Assembly: GCA_002409455.1 (NCBI GenBank)
Contig: DHNI01000098.1
Coordinates: 13,580-20,449 of the forward strand
Origin: Firmicutes bacterium UBA5420
GTDB taxonomy: Bacteria > Bacillota > Limnochordia > Darwinibacteriales > Darwinibacteriaceae
DNA length: 6,870 nucleotides
Direction of reading: 5' to 3'
Shown here: positions 5,367-6,870 of the stretch, piece by piece
Position numbering within the stretch: position 1 is the stretch's first letter
How the letters are laid out: each line of letters starts with the position of its first letter
The notes under the pieces: generated by a model
What the model was told of the DNA's origin: nothing
Database searches by the model: none
What the model saw: only the letters and a program-made list of their open reading frames with translations
Program-made: the position numbers and the translations under genes

Positions 5367-5828
5367 TTGGTATCTCGTTCTGGTCATGGGTTCTTGAAGT
5401 TTGTCTTTTTCATCATCCGCTTCATTCTAATACTAACGATGATTAGTGCCGTGTTCTACATTGAGCAAGGTTTCAGTCAGGGCACTACCGTAGAACTCTT
5501 CTATGGTACATTCATTTTGGCGAGCCGTGTCCTAACGTATTACTTAGTGATACTTTGTAAGCAATTTTTCGATTCGGTGCAGAAACAAGCTTTTACTCTG
5601 GACAATGCTTCGAGATTACGTAGAATGTCCTATGTCGTATTTGGCTTAGGGTTTCTCTATGCTATCGAAACATATCCGCACAAGACACACCAAGCAGTTG
5701 AACTGTTGGCAACACAATCAGGCTCGCTAAAACATGGAGTGCTTGCCTTTATAATTATAGGATTCTTTGTTCGACTCATGGCAGATGTTTTTCAGCAACA
5801 AACGGAAAAAGTGAGTGAAGCACAATGA
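5367..5828 (+). CDS. Four-helix membrane protein, possibly DUF2975-like
   Basis: The 153-residue protein is very hydrophobic, with four probable membrane helices at about 8-31, 44-64, 88-102 and 123-139. A charged loop with RLRRM (83-87) lies between helices 2 and 3, and the tail after helix 4 is polar (ADVFQQQTEKVSEAQ). The length, helix spacing, the loop pattern before helix 3 and the 'F-AxVF-Q' ending resemble DUF2975 proteins (YoaS type), which have no known biochemical function; the resemblance is by eye and moderate. Those genes are often followed by a small HTH regulator, which is absent here. The TTG start at 5367 has an excellent AAGGAGGAG (5353-5361) five bases upstream. No clear promoter was found, though TATAAT occurs at 5249-5254. 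Confidence 0.78.
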   Translation: MVSRSGHGFLKFVFFIIRFILILTMISAVFYIEQGFSQGTTVELFYGTFILASRVLTYYLVILCKQFFDSVQKQAFTLDNASRLRRMSYVVFGLGFLYAIETYPHKTHQAVELLATQSGSLKHGVLAFIIIGFFVRLMADVFQQQTEKVSEAQ

Positions 5829-5873
5829 GATGGCTGGTTTGCAGCTAGGCCCATTGAACACAGGTTGCCAAAG

Positions 5874-5945
5874 ATGCGAAGCCATCGTTATCCGGGAAGA
5901 CCTATTTTGAAACTCCCCTATTGGTCTTCTTGTGCAACTTCGCAT
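5874..5945. repeat. Nested inverted repeat of 72 bases
   Basis: The outer arms ATGCGAAG (5874-5881) and CTTCGCAT (5938-5945) are perfect complements. Between them, GAAGACC (5896-5902) and GGTCTTC (5923-5929) form a second 7-bp stem. Together they could fold as a two-tier hairpin in RNA. The inner stem is followed by TTG rather than a U-tract, so it is at best a weak terminator for the membrane-protein gene. Its function is unknown. Confidence 0.5.
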
Positions 5946-5980
5946 AAGGGATATTATGTAAACTAAACTTTCTTTTTGAG

Positions 5981-6010
5981 AGAGGCGAAGAGAATTCCTT
6001 CCTCGCCTCT
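5981..6010. repeat. Hairpin downstream of hepT
   Basis: AGAGGCGA (5981-5988) and TCGCCTCT (6003-6010) form a perfect 8-bp stem with a 14-base loop, 27 bases beyond the hepT stop. Neither direction has a good U-tract on the 3' side: rightward it is followed by GCAATTG, and leftward by an A-run. It could be a stability element or a non-canonical end of the hepT transcript. Confidence 0.45.
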
Positions 6011-6036
6011 GCAATTGACTTCAGGCGTATGTCGTC

Positions 6037-6444
6037 CTAGGCCCATGCTTGAGCTACTTGGAGAAATTCACGGAAGTCATCTAAGTGAAGATCTACAATG
6101 GCCTGTAATATCTCTGTATCAAGTTTTTGATAAGTGTGGACGGCAATATTTCGGAATCCCACCATTGCTGTCATTTTGAGAAAGAGCTCTTCATGCAGGT
6201 ACTTGTGGTCACGAAGCAGTTCGAAGGCATCTCGGCTACTTTGTGGCAGACCTAGCTTTTCAGTGGAAACCAGATGCATAGCGAGATCAATGCACGCCTC
6301 TATCGCACGCTGAAGATTTAGAACAATGGAATCCTGTTTTGTGAAATCCTTGAGGTTCTCTGGTGTTTCATCGTAGACTTCTACTATACGCAATACACAA
6401 CGCTCAACAATTTCAATTTTATTACGAATGACATCAGATACCAT
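6037..6444 (-). CDS. hepT: HepT, HEPN RNase toxin of a type VII toxin-antitoxin pair
   Basis: The 135-residue protein is all-helical and of usual HepT (DUF86) length. It has the HEPN catalytic motif R-X4-H-x-Y at 98-105 (MVGFRNIAVHTY): R98 and H103 are the presumed RNase residues and Y105 matches the tyrosine modified with AMP by the partner antitoxin in characterised HepT/MntA pairs. The conserved N-terminal stretch SIVLNLQRAIEACIDLAMHL (39-58) is also typical. The ATG at 6444 has GGAGGG eight bases upstream, inside mntA, and the two genes overlap by 11 bases, indicating translational coupling. Active HepT is expected to cleave RNA and slow growth. I see no disrupted residue, so the toxin looks intact. 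Confidence 0.95.
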   Translation of the reverse strand: MVSDVIRNKIEIVERCVLRIVEVYDETPENLKDFTKQDSIVLNLQRAIEACIDLAMHLVSTEKLGLPQSSRDAFELLRDHKYLHEELFLKMTAMVGFRNIAVHTYQKLDTEILQAIVDLHLDDFREFLQVAQAWA

Positions 6445-6844
6445 ATATCGAGCCCTCCTCTCTAATACGATCTAAAATTGGCTTTCTTTCGCGATTTAGC
6501 ATGGCATACTCTTTGTATACTCGGATTTCGTAGTTTGCTCTCAGTACTTCATCCTGCAAGAAAAGGATCTCTCCGGTGCTGACTACCTGAGCTTGGAACA
6601 CCGTGGAGGTTGCTTGAAGATTCACTAAGTCGACATCTCTCCTTAAGTGTGATGCCAATTGGTTGGCTAGCATGAGGAGTTCATAGGGTGACTTGGAGAG
6701 CCCCCCATAGAAAGCCAGATCAATATCACTGTCGGCGCGTTCTTCCTTCCGTGCGAACGAACCATAGAGATAGATGATCTTTGGATTAAGCTCTTGAACT
6801 AGAAAGTCCACAATAGTGGTTTTATCCTTCACTGAAAATCCCAT
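6434..6844 (-). CDS. mntA: MntA, MNT-domain nucleotidyltransferase antitoxin
   Basis: The 136-residue protein is a minimal nucleotidyltransferase. The signature GS-X10-DxD is complete: G28-S29 in LYGSFARKEE, then D40 and D42 in SDIDLAF. A third acidic residue, D72 in RRDVDLVNL, completes the metal site. In characterised systems MntA transfers AMP from ATP to a tyrosine of HepT and so neutralises it. The C-terminal helix (LRANYEIRVYKEYAMLNRER, 101-120) is usual for the family. I chose ATG at 6844 because GGGGAG lies eight bases upstream; a GTG at 6850 is in frame but only two bases from that sequence. Antitoxin comes first, overlapping hepT by 11 bases. The promoter lies mostly beyond the window edge, so regulation cannot be read. 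Confidence 0.95.
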   Translation of the reverse strand: MGFSVKDKTTIVDFLVQELNPKIIYLYGSFARKEERADSDIDLAFYGGLSKSPYELLMLANQLASHLRRDVDLVNLQATSTVFQAQVVSTGEILFLQDEVLRANYEIRVYKEYAMLNRERKPILDRIREEGSIYGI

Positions 6845-6870
6845 GGCCACCTCTCCCCTAGACTTAAAGC

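Larger units (their letters stand above)
5829..6036. other. Intergenic region between convergent genes, with two inverted repeats
   Basis: This stretch between the membrane protein and hepT holds no convincing gene. It contains a nested inverted repeat (5874-5945) and a second hairpin (5981-6010), listed separately. A 30-codon ATG frame (5874-5966) and shorter ones lack ribosome-binding sites. Confidence 0.6.

Noticed and set aside
5874..5966. Rightward ATG frame of 30 codons
   Set aside because: No ribosome-binding site, and it coincides with the inverted repeat, which better explains the sequence.
5981..6010. Rho-independent terminator for hepT
   Set aside because: The stem is good, but the leftward 3' flank is an A-run rather than a T-run, so I list it only as an inverted repeat.

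Overview
The window reads as chromosomal DNA of a Gram-positive, Bacillota-type bacterium. The evidence is strong purine-rich Shine-Dalgarno sequences before nearly every gene, frequent TTG and GTG starts, short Rho-independent terminators, a LexA gene divergent from a small YneA-like LysM membrane protein, and LexA operators of the Bacillus type (GAAC-N4-GTTC). The order (YnbB-type PLP enzyme near lexA) suits a clostridial or other deep Bacillota lineage. The species cannot be named from the sequence.

Layout. Bases 1-3061 look like one rightward operon: the tail of an upstream gene, an unknown 83-residue protein, a YnbB-like PLP enzyme (methionine gamma-lyase / 'aluminium resistance' family) that overlaps it, an MgtC/SapB membrane protein with a C-terminal ACT-like domain, and the nucleotidase SurE. 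A GAAA-loop terminator at 3071-3094 closes it. Bases 3152-4037 hold a second rightward cluster of three unrecognised small proteins (49, 108 and 118 residues). The 49-residue gene is easily missed. The cluster ends in a terminator that also faces the convergent lexA.

Bases 4065-5243 are the SOS module. lexA (leftward) and a YneA-like cell-division inhibitor (rightward) diverge from a 161-bp region with three recognisable LexA operators. One lies on the lexA -35, one fills the spacer of the yneA-type promoter, and one sits just before the yneA-type ribosome-binding site. This architecture predicts LexA autoregulation and damage-induced division arrest.

Bases 5367-5828 encode an orphan four-helix membrane protein, perhaps DUF2975-like. 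After a gene-free stretch with two inverted repeats, a leftward mntA-hepT pair (6844-6037) encodes a type VII toxin-antitoxin system: a MNT nucleotidyltransferase antitoxin and a HEPN RNase toxin, with all signature residues present. I found no tRNA, rRNA, CRISPR array, insertion sequence or prophage gene. The most informative parts are the SOS intergenic region, the toxin-antitoxin pair and the group of small unknown proteins.
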